64,000 nt of DNA from Drosophila pseudoobscura (lineage: Eukaryota; Arthropoda; Insecta; Diptera; Drosophilidae): the NCBI RefSeq assembly GCF_009870125.1, contig NC_046681.1, forward strand, positions 17,001,001 through 17,065,000. The letters run 5' to 3'. Each line of letters opens with the position of its first letter. The first letter of the stretch is position 1. A model generated the notes under the pieces. It was given only the letters and a program-made list of their open reading frames with translations, was not told the origin of the DNA and ran no database searches. Of the stretch, positions 34,606-46,180 are shown in pieces. A program made the translations under genes and the position numbers.

Positions 34606-37600
34606 GTACATTTTTTACAAACATTATTTGTCACATAATGATCCCTCCCGATGGCCGGCTATAAGTGATAAGACCCCAAACACACTCACGGGTATACATA
34701 CATACGGGTACGTGCTCCGAAAAACCCATCGCTCAAACCCACCCAACTTATCAATTTGTGCTCTGGTTCTGTGGCTCTCAGCTTCTCTTCTCTCCTCGTT
34801 GCTCTTCTTCTCAATACTGTTCGCATTCCTTTTTTCTGCATTCCCATTGTATACATTTTTGGTATTTGCGCCAATTTCATTCCAAATTGAGCGCCGGCCA
34901 CAGTCGTTTATTTTTAATGCACCCGGGCTATCCGAGCCCCGGCGAAGCAATATGGCCATCGCATGGCTGGACGAGCTGTGGCGGAGTCGGATGGAGACCT
35001 ACCCGTAAAGCATCAGAAGTTGGATTTCACTCTGCTTTCAGATGTAGTTTTTATTCCCTTTCATTTTCCTTCTCTGCTGCGAACCAGAGGAGAGGTTTGA
35101 AGGGCTTTTTCGCTGAGGTGCTTTAAAAATGGAAGCCATTCTGGGACTTGAACGGCTTAAGCATATCCTGGCACAGTATCTTATTTTGAATATCCAGATA
35201 AGCATCGGAAGAGTATCTCAGCATCTCAAAGAAGATCTCCAGGTAGGGCATTCGAAAGCCGTAGCCCCTCGACGATGAATCGCTCTTTTTCTCAATTTGG
35301 TCCTTTGTATTTCGAGTATTTTTGCAGTGTGCATTTTGGACATTGTGCTACGACCGAACACTCGGTGCCCGGCAGGACACTCAGGCGAATTGCAATGGGA
35401 GGAGCTGGATTAGCAGGCGGCCGATCCGGAGCTGGAGGCACGGAGGCACGGAGCGCCGCAAGTGCGCTCAAGATTTATGGCTCATGGTCTTGCTTCCGAG
35501 GGCGACTTCAATTGGGTGGAGTCCCCTCCACCCCTCCTAAGGCCGCCGCCATCAAATACAATCAAATTGATTGCCTTTTTTACCGAGTGCGTATGTGGTT
35601 GTGATGTAATGCGATTTTGATTTTTTATTAATTCCTTCGTTTGCAATTAGTTAATGACTGCCTGGGGTCAGAGTCAGTCCCAGTCGCACCCATCAAAGGG
35701 AAGTAGGCTGTGCGAGGAGCTTGTGAGTGTGTGCGAGTCCAAAACAAATAGCAAAATGGTGTTCCCCAAGCAGAAATCCGAGCCGCAGGAACCCACAAAG
35801 GAGGACTAGCCAAATATCCCTTTTTCTGGACTGCTAGCCAAGATCTAAGCATAAGCCACTGGAAGAAAACAATTCTGCATTATGTACATACATACATATG
35901 TACTATGTTTGTGTGTGTACTTGAGTACATAGTTCGGAATAAACACTCCTATAAATATAAATATATTCGAATGTGGGGGGGGGGGGGGGGTTGGATGGGG
36001 GCGCGAAAAGTTTTAAATTAGTTGCGTCGAAGATGTCTGCATAAATCATTTCCTGTTTGTGTCAAAGGCCGGAAAAGGAAGAGCAGGAAGAGATAAAAGC
36101 GCCGCCACGACACCGAAGGAATGGAATGGAATGGAATAAAAAATGAAATACTCAGGAAAATCCAATGCGACATGACAAAGTCAAAAGGGACACGGAGACA
36201 GAACAAAGACAGGACAAAGCAAACAGCACCAATAACATTAAATTAGCATTTTTTATTTCTTGTAGTTTTCGTGCCCTTTTGTGCTTTTCTTTGTGTGTTT
36301 TCGTTGCGCTGCTTCATTGCCAGTTATTTGCATAAATCCCGCGTCTCCTTACTACTAAGTAATATTGCGCACTCACCATGTACATACATACATATGTACA
36401 TATTGTATGTATGCCAGGGACTTAAAGTAAGCCAAAGCCACCACCCGCATCTTCGCCCAATTACATTCCTTGCCATTCCAAATATTGGTCAATGACGGAT
36501 ACATGAAACAGAAATTAAATATATTTTCATAGGCCCTGTGTCGTTATTTAGGGATTGGGATTTTCACATTTCAACCATCCTTGAAAGGAGTATGGACTCT
36601 TCTTTAAATCACAAACGAAGCTCCCGAAAACAAATTCAATTTGGGCAAAACTGCATCGCTCGATTGCTTCGATTTTCTATTTATTGGTAAGAAATACATG
36701 CTACATGCTCCCTGTTGTACGATAGTTTTGCTGGTAGAAGTGCTCGTAAGGTGGTTGATGCCCCTCTTTTCATTCCTGCTGCTGCTGCTGCTGATACATA
36801 AAATCTTACACATTTATTGCAAAACGAGGCAAAAACAAAAGGCGAACCCAAGAAAAGGGCCACATCTGCATGGATTTCCACAGCTGTCCCATCTTCTACG
36901 CCATCTCCGTCTCCAGCTCTGCACCTCCTCCGCAGCTCTTCCTCCACGTATTCATTTTATGTACACTTACTTACTTCTGCAAACAATGAAGGCTTCGTGA
37001 CGTGACTTAGTCCCGGGCTGGTCAGCCGGGCTGCGAGTTGGAGTCCTGGCTGTCCGGGCTGTCCGCCATTGTCTACGGTCTGCCCGCCGGCTACAACTCC
37101 TTCCGCTCTTCCGTCCGTTTCTGGATCGTTGCTTGCCAAGTGCAACGTTTTCAGTTTCCATTGGCATTATGTAGTTTAGAATTTCACTCAAATATGTATG
37201 CGTATATCTCCATCTCCATCTACATATATTCATTGTTCTTGGGGCTCTGAAAAGTGAGGCATATCCTGCGGCCGAAATAAATTGTAAACATCAACGTCTC
37301 GGTGCCGGACTCATACACATGCAGAAGCTTGTGTCGGCTGGCTCTACGTTGGCCTTGTTTATGTAATAGGAGCGCGAGTACTAAAGAAAGTTCTGCCTTT
37401 TCTGTGTTCGCACAGTTTGCACAGAGAGAATATGAACTGGAGTATGGAGTATGAGATATGGTTAGGTGTATCAATTGATTTCTCATAATTTGTTTGAACA
37501 TTTTAGCTCGTTTCATGGCACAAATAAACTGCAAGCACACATTTGGTGGTGTCCCTTGTCCGCTGGGCCAATGCCAACAGCATTGTCAGGATTGAACAAA

Positions 37601-39844
37601 TCGCTGCCATCAGTTCGGGGGGGCATTATTTAAAGAACACTTTAAAATTCAGAACCAGTCAGTCGGGACAGCCTGCGGATGGGAGGCAGGGTCCTTGCTC
37701 CGGCTGTGGGTCTTCGACGAGCTGGTTCTTCTTGTATATTATTTCATACGCACGCTCCTTAAGCACGGCCATAAATTGTCGTGCAAAATTTTCATATGCG
37801 TCGCCGTCAGCCCAGAGGCATAACCGACGCTCCTCCCTGTCCACGCGTCACGTGCTTTTGTGGCACCACTGAGCCAGTGGGGCATGCTAGAAGGGACTGT
37901 TCTTGTTCAGCATGCCGTGCCCGTTCGGTCCGTTTTTGTAATTTTCAATTTAAGCTACACAACATGTTGCTTGCCACACGGCCACTGCCGCTCCCCCGTC
38001 GGCATTAGGCAACCCATTTAGTGACAAATTAAGTGTCGTCGTATGCGTGTTAATTTCGCAACTCCACTGAAATGACGCATACGCCACGTGTGCCTCCGAC
38101 GAAGCTTAGTTGCAATTTATTAAACATTTCGAGAACAAATTGATTTTGTGTTCCTGCACTTTACGATCCCTATTACCGTCGCTTGAAGTGTCGATTTATG
38201 AGCACAGAAATCGTAATCGACTCTCCACGATGTACCAGTAAGGTCCTTTTACGCCCCGAGGGCTGACCCCGTACTTTTACAATGTAGTTGCCGTTCGCAT
38301 TTTTATGGCTGCCACAAAACGCATTATGACTTAATTTGTACTCCACCGCGCTCATAACGTTTATGTAGTGTTAAGAAATACTCACATTCCACGGGTGCCC
38401 GTAGAGCTGCATAAATGTTTAATTATCCGCAATGATCTGAGGATGCCGCACCCTGCTGCTGCACCTGTGGCTGGGCACTCGACCTTCAGGGGCCATCAGT
38501 ACGGACATCAGCGGCTGCCAACTCTTGTAATGGCCACCCACTCCTATTAGTACTCTTATAAATCTTTTCTTATAGATTATTGTTCATTTAAAGTATGTTC
38601 TTCCCATAACAAGAGCTTCATGGTTCATGGCCGCTACACCCGGAAGCAACTGCAGCCGTTCACACGCTGACAGCGAACTGACACGAATACTCATAATCAT
38701 TTCAATTAGACGTGTTGCAATTAGCCTTGTCGACCCGCCACCACTGCAGGTTCATTCCGTACGAGTATGTTGCACAATTACGTAAATTAGCGGCGAGGAA
38801 TTCAATATGCTTGGGCAGGCAAAGAGGGAGTCGAGCGAGAGTCCCTGTGTGCGCATTATCTTTCAGGGCCCCGAGCGCTTGTAATTGCCAATGCTTAACA
38901 CGATTGAGTGAATCATCGTGAATCACTGAATCATTCATTGTGTGACTCGCGGAATGCGATATCAATTCCATGCGAGCTTCTGGATGTCAAAACACTCCAC
39001 GGAAGACCAGATTCTACGAAAAGCTGGTTCTTATAATGCGAACCATTAATTTAGTAGATCACTCTACATAGACATACCATCTCCGACTGATTCTTGGTGC
39101 GAACTATTTGTTTTTTGCTGACAGATCCACTGAAAAGGTAAAGAATAATGATATATTTCCGCTTCCGTTCAAGGTCTTGGATCAGAGATACTTCATCGTT
39201 GTCCCATGTTTTTTTAGATTTTTGCTTATTTTTGGTTGGTTTTTTATTGTCACATTTTTTCCCACGTTTTATTTGATTTATGTCTGTGACGGCTGCTGAC
39301 CGCCCTGCTCCTCCTATTATTTCTTTTATCCCTGATACATGGCTGTTGTGTGGCGCAAATTTCCTTATCTCAGGCCTTGTCGGACTGGCCATATTTTATC
39401 GCATGCTTTGCCTTTCTTTTCTGCTTTGCAGGCAAATTGAAAAGGCCCAAAAAACCAGAGCTCCCCCATACAAATTGTAGTATTTAGTTTGGGTCATGTC
39501 GCCCTTAAACGACATGGAATTTAATTAGTTTTTATGTGGGCACGATACTCGATTTTGCTTAAAATTGTTGTTCTATGTTCTTGTTCTAAAGTCCATATGA
39601 CTTCTCCTTCTTCCGACCAGGTTTTAGATCTCCTTTGATAAGTGCTAAAATAATTTCTTTCAATCTCGAATTGGTTTGTGACTATTAAATGGCTTAAAGG
39701 AATGTTGCGTGACCTTCCATCTGTGGCGGCGAGGAGTTTCGATGATCTACCCAAAGTTTTCGGTGCTTTTCGTTTAGAAAAACTCTTCCAATTTTTCAGG
39801 TAAAACATTTGTTAACATATATTTGTAGGGAAACAACAAATTAC
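34606..39844. other. Gene-poor intergenic DNA
   Basis: No supported gene in 5.2 kb. It contains a run of 16 Gs (35975-35990), TACATATGTA palindromes at about 35885-35900 and 36380-36412, a GGAAT-like repeat near 36120 and a short GCT run near 36780. Frames such as 34499-35008 show no family features. Confidence 0.6.
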
Positions 39845-42350
39845 ATTCTTGATTTTTATTGGATAATTATTATTCTTGATTTTTATTGAATAATTGTTAT
39901 TATAATTGTTATTCTTGATTTTTATTGAATAATTGTTATTATAATTGTTATTCTTGATTTTTATTGAATAATTGTTATTATAATTGTTATTCTTGATTTT
40001 TATTGAATAATCGTTATTATAATTGTTATTCTTGATTTTTATTGAATAATCGTTATTATAATTGTTATTATAATTGTTATTCTTGATTTTTATTGAATAA
40101 TCGTTATTATAATTGTTATTCTTGATTTTTATTGAATAATCGTTATTATAATTGTTATTATAATTGTTATTCTTGATTTTTATTGAATAATCGTTATTAT
40201 AATTGTTATTCTTGATTTTTATTGAATAATCGTTATTATAATTGTTATTATAATTGTTATTCTTGATTTTTATTGAATAATCGTTATTATAATTGTTATT
40301 CTTGATTTTTATTGAATAATTGTTATTATAATTGTTATTCTTGATTTTTATGGAATAATTGTTGTTATAATTGTTATTCTTGATTTTTATTGAATAATCG
40401 TTATTATAATCGTTATTATTGAATAATCGTTATTATAATCGTTATTATAATTGTTATTCTTGATTTTTATTGAATAATCGTTATTATAATTGTTATTCTT
40501 GATTTTTATTGAATAATCGTTATTATAATCGTTATTATAATTGTTATTCTTGATTTTTATTGAATAATCGTTATTATAATTGTTATTCTTGATTTTTATT
40601 GAATAATCGTTATTATAATTGTTATTATAATTGTTATTCTTGATTTTTATTGAATAATCGTTATTATAATTGTTATTCTTGATTTTTATTGAATAATCGT
40701 TATTATAATTGTTATTCTTGATTTTTATTGAATAATCGTTATTATAATTGTTATTATAATTGTTATTCTTGATTTTTATTGAATAATCGTTATTATAATT
40801 GTTATTCTTGATTTTTATTGAATAATTGTTATTATAATTGTTATTCTTGATTTTTATTGAATAATCGTTATTATAATTGTTATTCTTGATTTTTATTGAA
40901 TAATCGTTATTATAATTGTTATTCTTGATTTTTATTGAATAATTGTTATTATAATTGTTATTCTTGATTTTTATGGAATAATTGTTGTTATAATTGTTAT
41001 TCTTGATTTTTATTGAATAATCGTTATTATAATCGTTATTATTGAATAATCGTTATTATAATCGTTATTATAATTGTTATTCTTGATTTTTATTGAATAA
41101 TCGTTATTATAATTGTTATTCTTGATTTTTATTGAATAATCGTTATTATAATTGTTATTATAATTGTTATTCTTGATTTTTATTGAATAATCGTTATTAT
41201 AATTGTTATTCTTGATTTTTATTGAATAATCGTTATTATAATTGTTATTCTTGATTTTTATTGAATAATTGTTATTATAATTGTTATTCTTGATTTTTAT
41301 TGAATAATTGTTATTATAATTGTTATTCTTGATTTTTATTGAATAATCGTTATTATAATTGTTATTCTTGATTTTTATTGAATAATCGTTATTATAATCG
41401 TTATTATAATTGTTATTCTTGATTTTTATTGAATAATCGTTATTATAATTGTTATTCTTGATTTTTATTGAATAATCGTTATTATAATTGTTATTATAAT
41501 TGTTATTCTTGATTTTTATTGAATAATCGTTATTATAATTGTTATTCTTGATTTTTATTGAATAATCGTTATTATAATTGTTATTCTTGATTTTTATTGA
41601 ATAATCGTTATTATAATTGTTATTATAATTGTTATTCTTGATTTTTATTGAATAATCGTTATTATAATTGTTATTCTTGATTTTATTGAATAATCGTTAT
41701 TATAATCGTTATTATAATTGTTATTCTTGATTTTTATTGAATAATCGTTATTATAATTGTTATTCTTGATTTTTATTGAATAATCGTTATTATAATTGTT
41801 ATTATAATTGTTATTCTTGATTTTTATTGAATAATCGTTATTATAATTGTTATTCTTGATTTTTATTGAATAATTGTTATTATAATTGTTATTCTTGATT
41901 TTTATTGAATAATTGTTATTATAATTGTTATTCTTGATTTTTATTGAATAATCGTTATTATAATTGTTATTCTTGATTTTTATTGAATAATTGTTATTAT
42001 AATTGTTATTCTTGATTTTTATTGAATAATCGTTATTATAATTGTTATTCTTGATTTTTATTGAATAATCGTTATTATAATTGTTATTATAATTGTTATT
42101 ATAATTGTTATTCTTGATTTTTATTGAATAATCGTTATTATAATTGTTATTCTTGATTTTTATTGAATAATCGTTATTATAATTGTTATTCTTGATTTTT
42201 ATTGAATAATCGTTATTATAATTGTTATTCTTGATTTTTATTGAATAATCGTTATTATAATTGTTATTCTTGATTTTTATTGAATAATTGTTATTATAAT
42301 TGTTATTCTTAATTTTTCTTGGATAATTATTATTCTTCATTTTTATTGAA
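39845..42350. repeat. AT-rich satellite array of 39-bp units
   Basis: About 2.5 kb of head-to-tail repeats. The core unit is 39 bp and contains TTATTCTTGATTTTTATTG followed by AATAATCGTTATTATAA. Many units carry an extra 12-bp module (TTGTTATTATAA), giving 51-bp units in a semi-regular alternation. By length about 55-60 units are present. Variants (C/T in AATAATYG, a TGGAATAATTGTTG unit seen at about 40350 and again at about 40975) recur in blocks, which points to higher-order amplification. Because 39 and 12 are multiples of three, one minus-strand frame stays open over long stretches, encoding a 13-residue repeat (YSIKIKNNNYNND). That frame lacks Met codons and is a by-product. Confidence 0.95.
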
Positions 42351-42800
42351 TTTGAATTGAACTCAATTATTAAATTGTTTTCTTGATTCTGGCTATAATA
42401 GTAATTATACGATCTGGTTCGGATTTTGCCCTCTAGAAGATGTAGTCATCCTCTACGATTATGCGTGTTCTGTTTTCTCCTATCTTTGAAATTGTGGATG
42501 CCACAGATTTTCGCTCTTTGTGGGGGCGGAAGTAGGCGGGCCGGTGTTTTTAATTATTCTTGTAACAGTGACAATTTTGTAAAATTCGTTGCTCTAGCTG
42601 TTATAGTCATTGAGCACTAGGCACTGATAGGGACGGACGGACAGCCAGACAGGACTCAATCGACTCGGCTATTGATGCTGATCAAGAATATATATACTTT
42701 ATGGGGTCGGAAACTACACCTTTTCGATGTTACACACATCCAGTTTTACCACAAATCTAATATACCCCTATAATCATTTTGAGTATCGGGTGTACAAAAT
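42351..42800. mobile_element. Mini-me/DINE-1-like interspersed repeat end
   Basis: Directly abuts the satellite. It contains GATGCCACAGATTTTCGCTC and GTGGGGGCGGAAGTAGGCG, then a GGACGGACGGACAG tract. The widely distributed core CTCGGCTATTGATGCTGATC plus AAGAATATATATACTTTATG follows, and near the end a broken 'TATACCCC...TATCGGGTGTA' inverted tail. A conserved core flanked by TA-rich and GTCY-type repeats is the published hallmark of mini-me elements and is also found in Helitron-derived DINE-1 repeats. I assign it by recalled sequence similarity. Boundaries are approximate. Confidence 0.55.
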
Positions 42801-45070
42801 ACGACAATTTTAAAGGAGAATCGATTTTTTTGTTACAGCCCACCGTCGCTTTTTTAATAAACTTAATTTTGATATTTAATACAAAAAATCCCTTTTATTT
42901 ACTCGGGTTACAGACATGTGCCTCAAGGCCCCGAAAAGCCATCGTTGTCGTTGTCGGTATAAGAAAGGAATGTTCATTCAAGGTTGGTTTAGGAACAAAG
43001 AAAAAAATTGACCGTCATTTGTTTTCCTGACACTTGGGAAAGCTTCTCAAGAAGAGGCGGCTTAGTTTTTTAAGGGTTAGGAGCGGTCCAAGGATTTTGT
43101 TTGTTTTTACTTTTGTGCATAATGCCTTTTGTCCGCGGGGCCTGGGGGGCTTGTCACTAAACAAGTCGCAAGTTGATATTAATAACGCCTCATTATAGCC
43201 TCATTCTATATTTCATCGCCCAGATGAAATATGTCTGGCGCGTCAATTTATTATAATAAAGACAAACGAGTTCCGGACCGCTGAAAATTTTTGAGTCAAG
43301 TTTTGAAGCTCGGGCAATTGTTATTGATGGACTTCGCGACTTCGCCCCTGGACTCGGCGAATAAATGGTCAGCGATAATTGAAAGATTACTTCCTGCTCG
43401 ACAGGCTCGAGGGCTCATTGTATTCGTTTTTATTCTTAAGCATCAAAAAGATGCATTGATGGCGTTTTAAAACATATTATTGAATTAAAAACAATTTTTA
43501 TCATGTTCATTATGGATTCAATTTAATGGTCAGTTCAAGCTCAAATGGATTCGACTAAGAAAAATACTCTCTAAGTTGGAAAGTATCGGCTGACTTAGTT
43601 GTCAGGACCCAGTGAATAAGTAAATTTAACGGAGAGACCAAGGGCCTTGCCGGTCGTTGTGATTAATTTCATTCAAATGTTCTATTCTTCTATTTGATTT
43701 GTTTGCTTAGCCCTGTTAACGTTTGAAGGAAATATAAACGAAGTGAATTGTCTAAGTAAATCCAGTCCAATTTCTGAAACATTTGGTCATTAATGCTTAA
43801 CCAAAACAAAGTAACAGCAAATATATAATCTGAATTATCCCTTTCCCTTACTCTTCCTTCCTGGAGATCCTTCTCTGCCAACTAAAGTTCTGGCTTACGT
43901 GTTTACTTGCAGTTCTGTGGAATAATTGAACATTTAGTTGATAAATAAATGAATTTACAATCTATTTGTCTTCAACTAAAGAACTTTGCTTGACTTTTGT
44001 TTCATTGCAATTTAAAAACGTTGGTAAAATGTTTCCATTCTGAAGATAACGATTTTAGAGCTCATAATAGAGAGACAATGATCACAATAATATCTCTCTC
44101 ATTTTCATCACTTTTGCTTCCGAATAAGAAACCACATTGACTTCCCATTCACTTTTCCCAGACACTTTACTGCAAATGGAAACAAGATTTAACAGTTGTA
44201 CGTTTAAGAAGAATTTTTTAATGCCAGCTACCAAGCACCTTATTTGCTAGGCACTTTACTGTGCACATGTATTTCCCTTTGAATATTTCAGACAAGCTGA
44301 GATCACATTTATAAACGAACTGGATCGAACCGCTCATATTCACATATTGGGACCGACAGAGAAGACGCCACAACATCCTTCCAGAGGAAACACAATACAT
44401 TTTTCAGCCGAAACTATATCGATCGGCCACTCCACACTCCATCGGAGCACGTTGATAGTGCCAGACGCTTGGCATTATTGAATTTATGCCCGTAACGGAA
44501 GGGCCAGCGGAGTGTGTCTGCTGCTCCTGTCACCGCATTGGCAACTGCTCGTATACGCAATTTAATTTACAGTGTCTTTGGGTTCGCGATGGTTTGTGTG
44601 AATGTGGAAAAGTGAGCGGAAATGCGATTGGGCGTTGGGCGTTGGGCGTTAACTTCCTTCACATTAAATTCGATTTGAGTGGACCAGGGGAAAATGGAGC
44701 CAAGAATTGGTGGCAGATATCATTTGAATGAAGGATTCAAATCTAAACTGCAGTTATTTATTTATTTTTTATGACGCCATCAGTGGTATCAATTAAATCA
44801 AGTATATGTATATTTCACAAGAAACTGAATATGACCTGTCCTCCATAAATTGTGGTCCGAATTGCTGGTTAGTTGCTGCTGGGAATAATGCACAGATATT
44901 CAAGTAAAGGCTGAGAAGATCACAGAATTTACTCACGAGGCAGCTCTTCTGGCCTATCGCGCACAGATATGTATGTATATTTGGGTTAGCTAAAGAAAAA
45001 ATTGAAAGATTTACGTAAAAAGAAAAGAAAGGAAGGTCTCCGTACTCACTTACCGTACTTCTCCATTAAA
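42801..45070. other. Gene-poor DNA
   Basis: No supported coding frame. A donor-like GTAAGT on the minus strand just below 45060 suggests that the 3' UTR of the small coiled-coil gene may contain an intron extending into this region. Confidence 0.5.
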
Positions 45071-45481
45071 TCACATGGACGCCGATGATGTCAACTGCGC
45101 ATTGGCCGCAGCAACACCCTTCTCGATAGATTCCTTAAGCTTCCTTAGGTCGCTATCGAGGTACACAATACGCTCATATTTAGCAGCCAACTTATCGACA
45201 ATGGATCCAATTTGTTGATTAATAATATTTTCGAGGTCTGTATAACTCTGCGCCACGACTTGCTGTCCACTCAAGAAACTCTGGAACTCGTCCTCGGCCA
45301 GAGCCTCGGCCAGACGATCTTCAGTATCAGCCTGCTGCTTGCGCAATAGACTGATATCGTTATCTAGCTCCTCTCGCTCAATGGTCATGGCATCGAATAC
45401 AGCTATCTTCTGGCTCAGTTCGTTGTTGAGTTCCGATCCCGGAGTGAGGAAGCGGCCAAACCCTCTAGGTAGACTGGACAT
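45071..45481 (-). CDS. Small coiled-coil protein, function unknown
   Basis: ATG 45481 (minus strand) gives 136 residues starting MSSLPRGFGRFLTPGSE. After a short Gly/Pro-containing head the rest is almost entirely predicted helix with heptad-like hydrophobics. One segment includes FDAMTIEREELDNDISLLRK and a second includes LENIINQQIGSIVDKLAAKY, ending in a Ser/Ala tail. Codon use is coding-like (C/G third positions). It could be a subunit of a small coiled-coil assembly, but I cannot name a family. The frame continues 12 codons upstream without ATG. The minus strand after the stop carries a consensus donor (GGTAAGTGAG), so the 3' UTR may be spliced. It stands 0.3 kb from the inverted duplication. 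Confidence 0.6.
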   Translation of the reverse strand: MSSLPRGFGRFLTPGSELNNELSQKIAVFDAMTIEREELDNDISLLRKQQADTEDRLAEALAEDEFQSFLSGQQVVAQSYTDLENIINQQIGSIVDKLAAKYERIVYLDSDLRKLKESIEKGVAAANAQLTSSASM

Positions 45482-45680
45482 CGCTCGAGCAATACTGGAA
45501 TACGAATACTGGAACAATGACTATCTAATAAATTTGATAGGGTGTACAGAACTGATATTTTGCTTAAGTTTTTGATTAGTTTCTAGTTACCTACTCAGTC
45601 CTTTTTCGGATTCCGATTTTCATGAAGCTTATTGAATAATTTTTCTTGATTCTTCTTCTTTTATTTTTGTATTTCCTTTA

Positions 45681-46180
45681 GCTCTATTGGCCGAGACCCT
45701 CTCTGGCTACAAACTACTATGCAGCGATCCTCTCCTCTTACCCCGCCAGGTAAAGATATTAAGTTATTATTTAATCATTTACTTTATTTATCTCTTCCTC
45801 TCATTTTAGCAGGACACGCCCTATGGTGGCCAGGAATACATCTTGCGTGCCCGCGGACCCCGATATGCCCAGCATCGTTTGGGCTTCACCCTTCTGGTCT
45901 GCCGTGCGCCCATCGGGACACGACTTCTGTCGCGATAGGCAGGCCCTGCAGCCACTGTGTGTCGTGCAGGGACCAGTAATCGAGGGTAAAATACGCCAGC
46001 GAATCAAACGCTTGGCTTCATCTTCGAGGCGCGTAAGTGAATCACTATATATTATGATTGTGCATATATTTTAAAATATATCTTCCGTCATAGGAACCTT
46101 CAGGACTTGGCCATCGACAGCAAGGACTTTGACTACGACAACCAAGGGAGGCTTAAGGATATACGCATTCATTTAGATAG
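45681..46180 (+). pseudogene. Unidentified spliced gene fragment, left copy
   Basis: Sequence with gene-like splice signals. A possible exon at about 45683-45750 (LLAETLSGYKLLCSDPLLL) is followed by GTAAAG. An acceptor near 45809 opens a frame reading GGQEYILRARGPRYAQHRLG that meets TAG after about 38 codons. A shifted frame holds LCVVQGPVIEGKIRQRIKRL up to a GTAAGT donor at about 46033. After an acceptor at about 46094 it reads NLQDLAIDSKDFDYDNQG. A related copy lies inverted at 47995-48545. The stop and frameshift suggest decay. I cannot name the parent gene. Confidence 0.4.

Noticed and set aside
34499-35008. 169-codon + frame over the retrotransposon fragment
   Set aside because: Antisense shadow of the reverse-transcriptase frame followed by low-complexity Ser/Phe/Leu codons.
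41645-42340. 231-codon minus-strand ORF, Asn/Tyr/Lys-rich
   Set aside because: Produced entirely by the 39-bp satellite, whose unit length is a multiple of three. It has no independent coding evidence.
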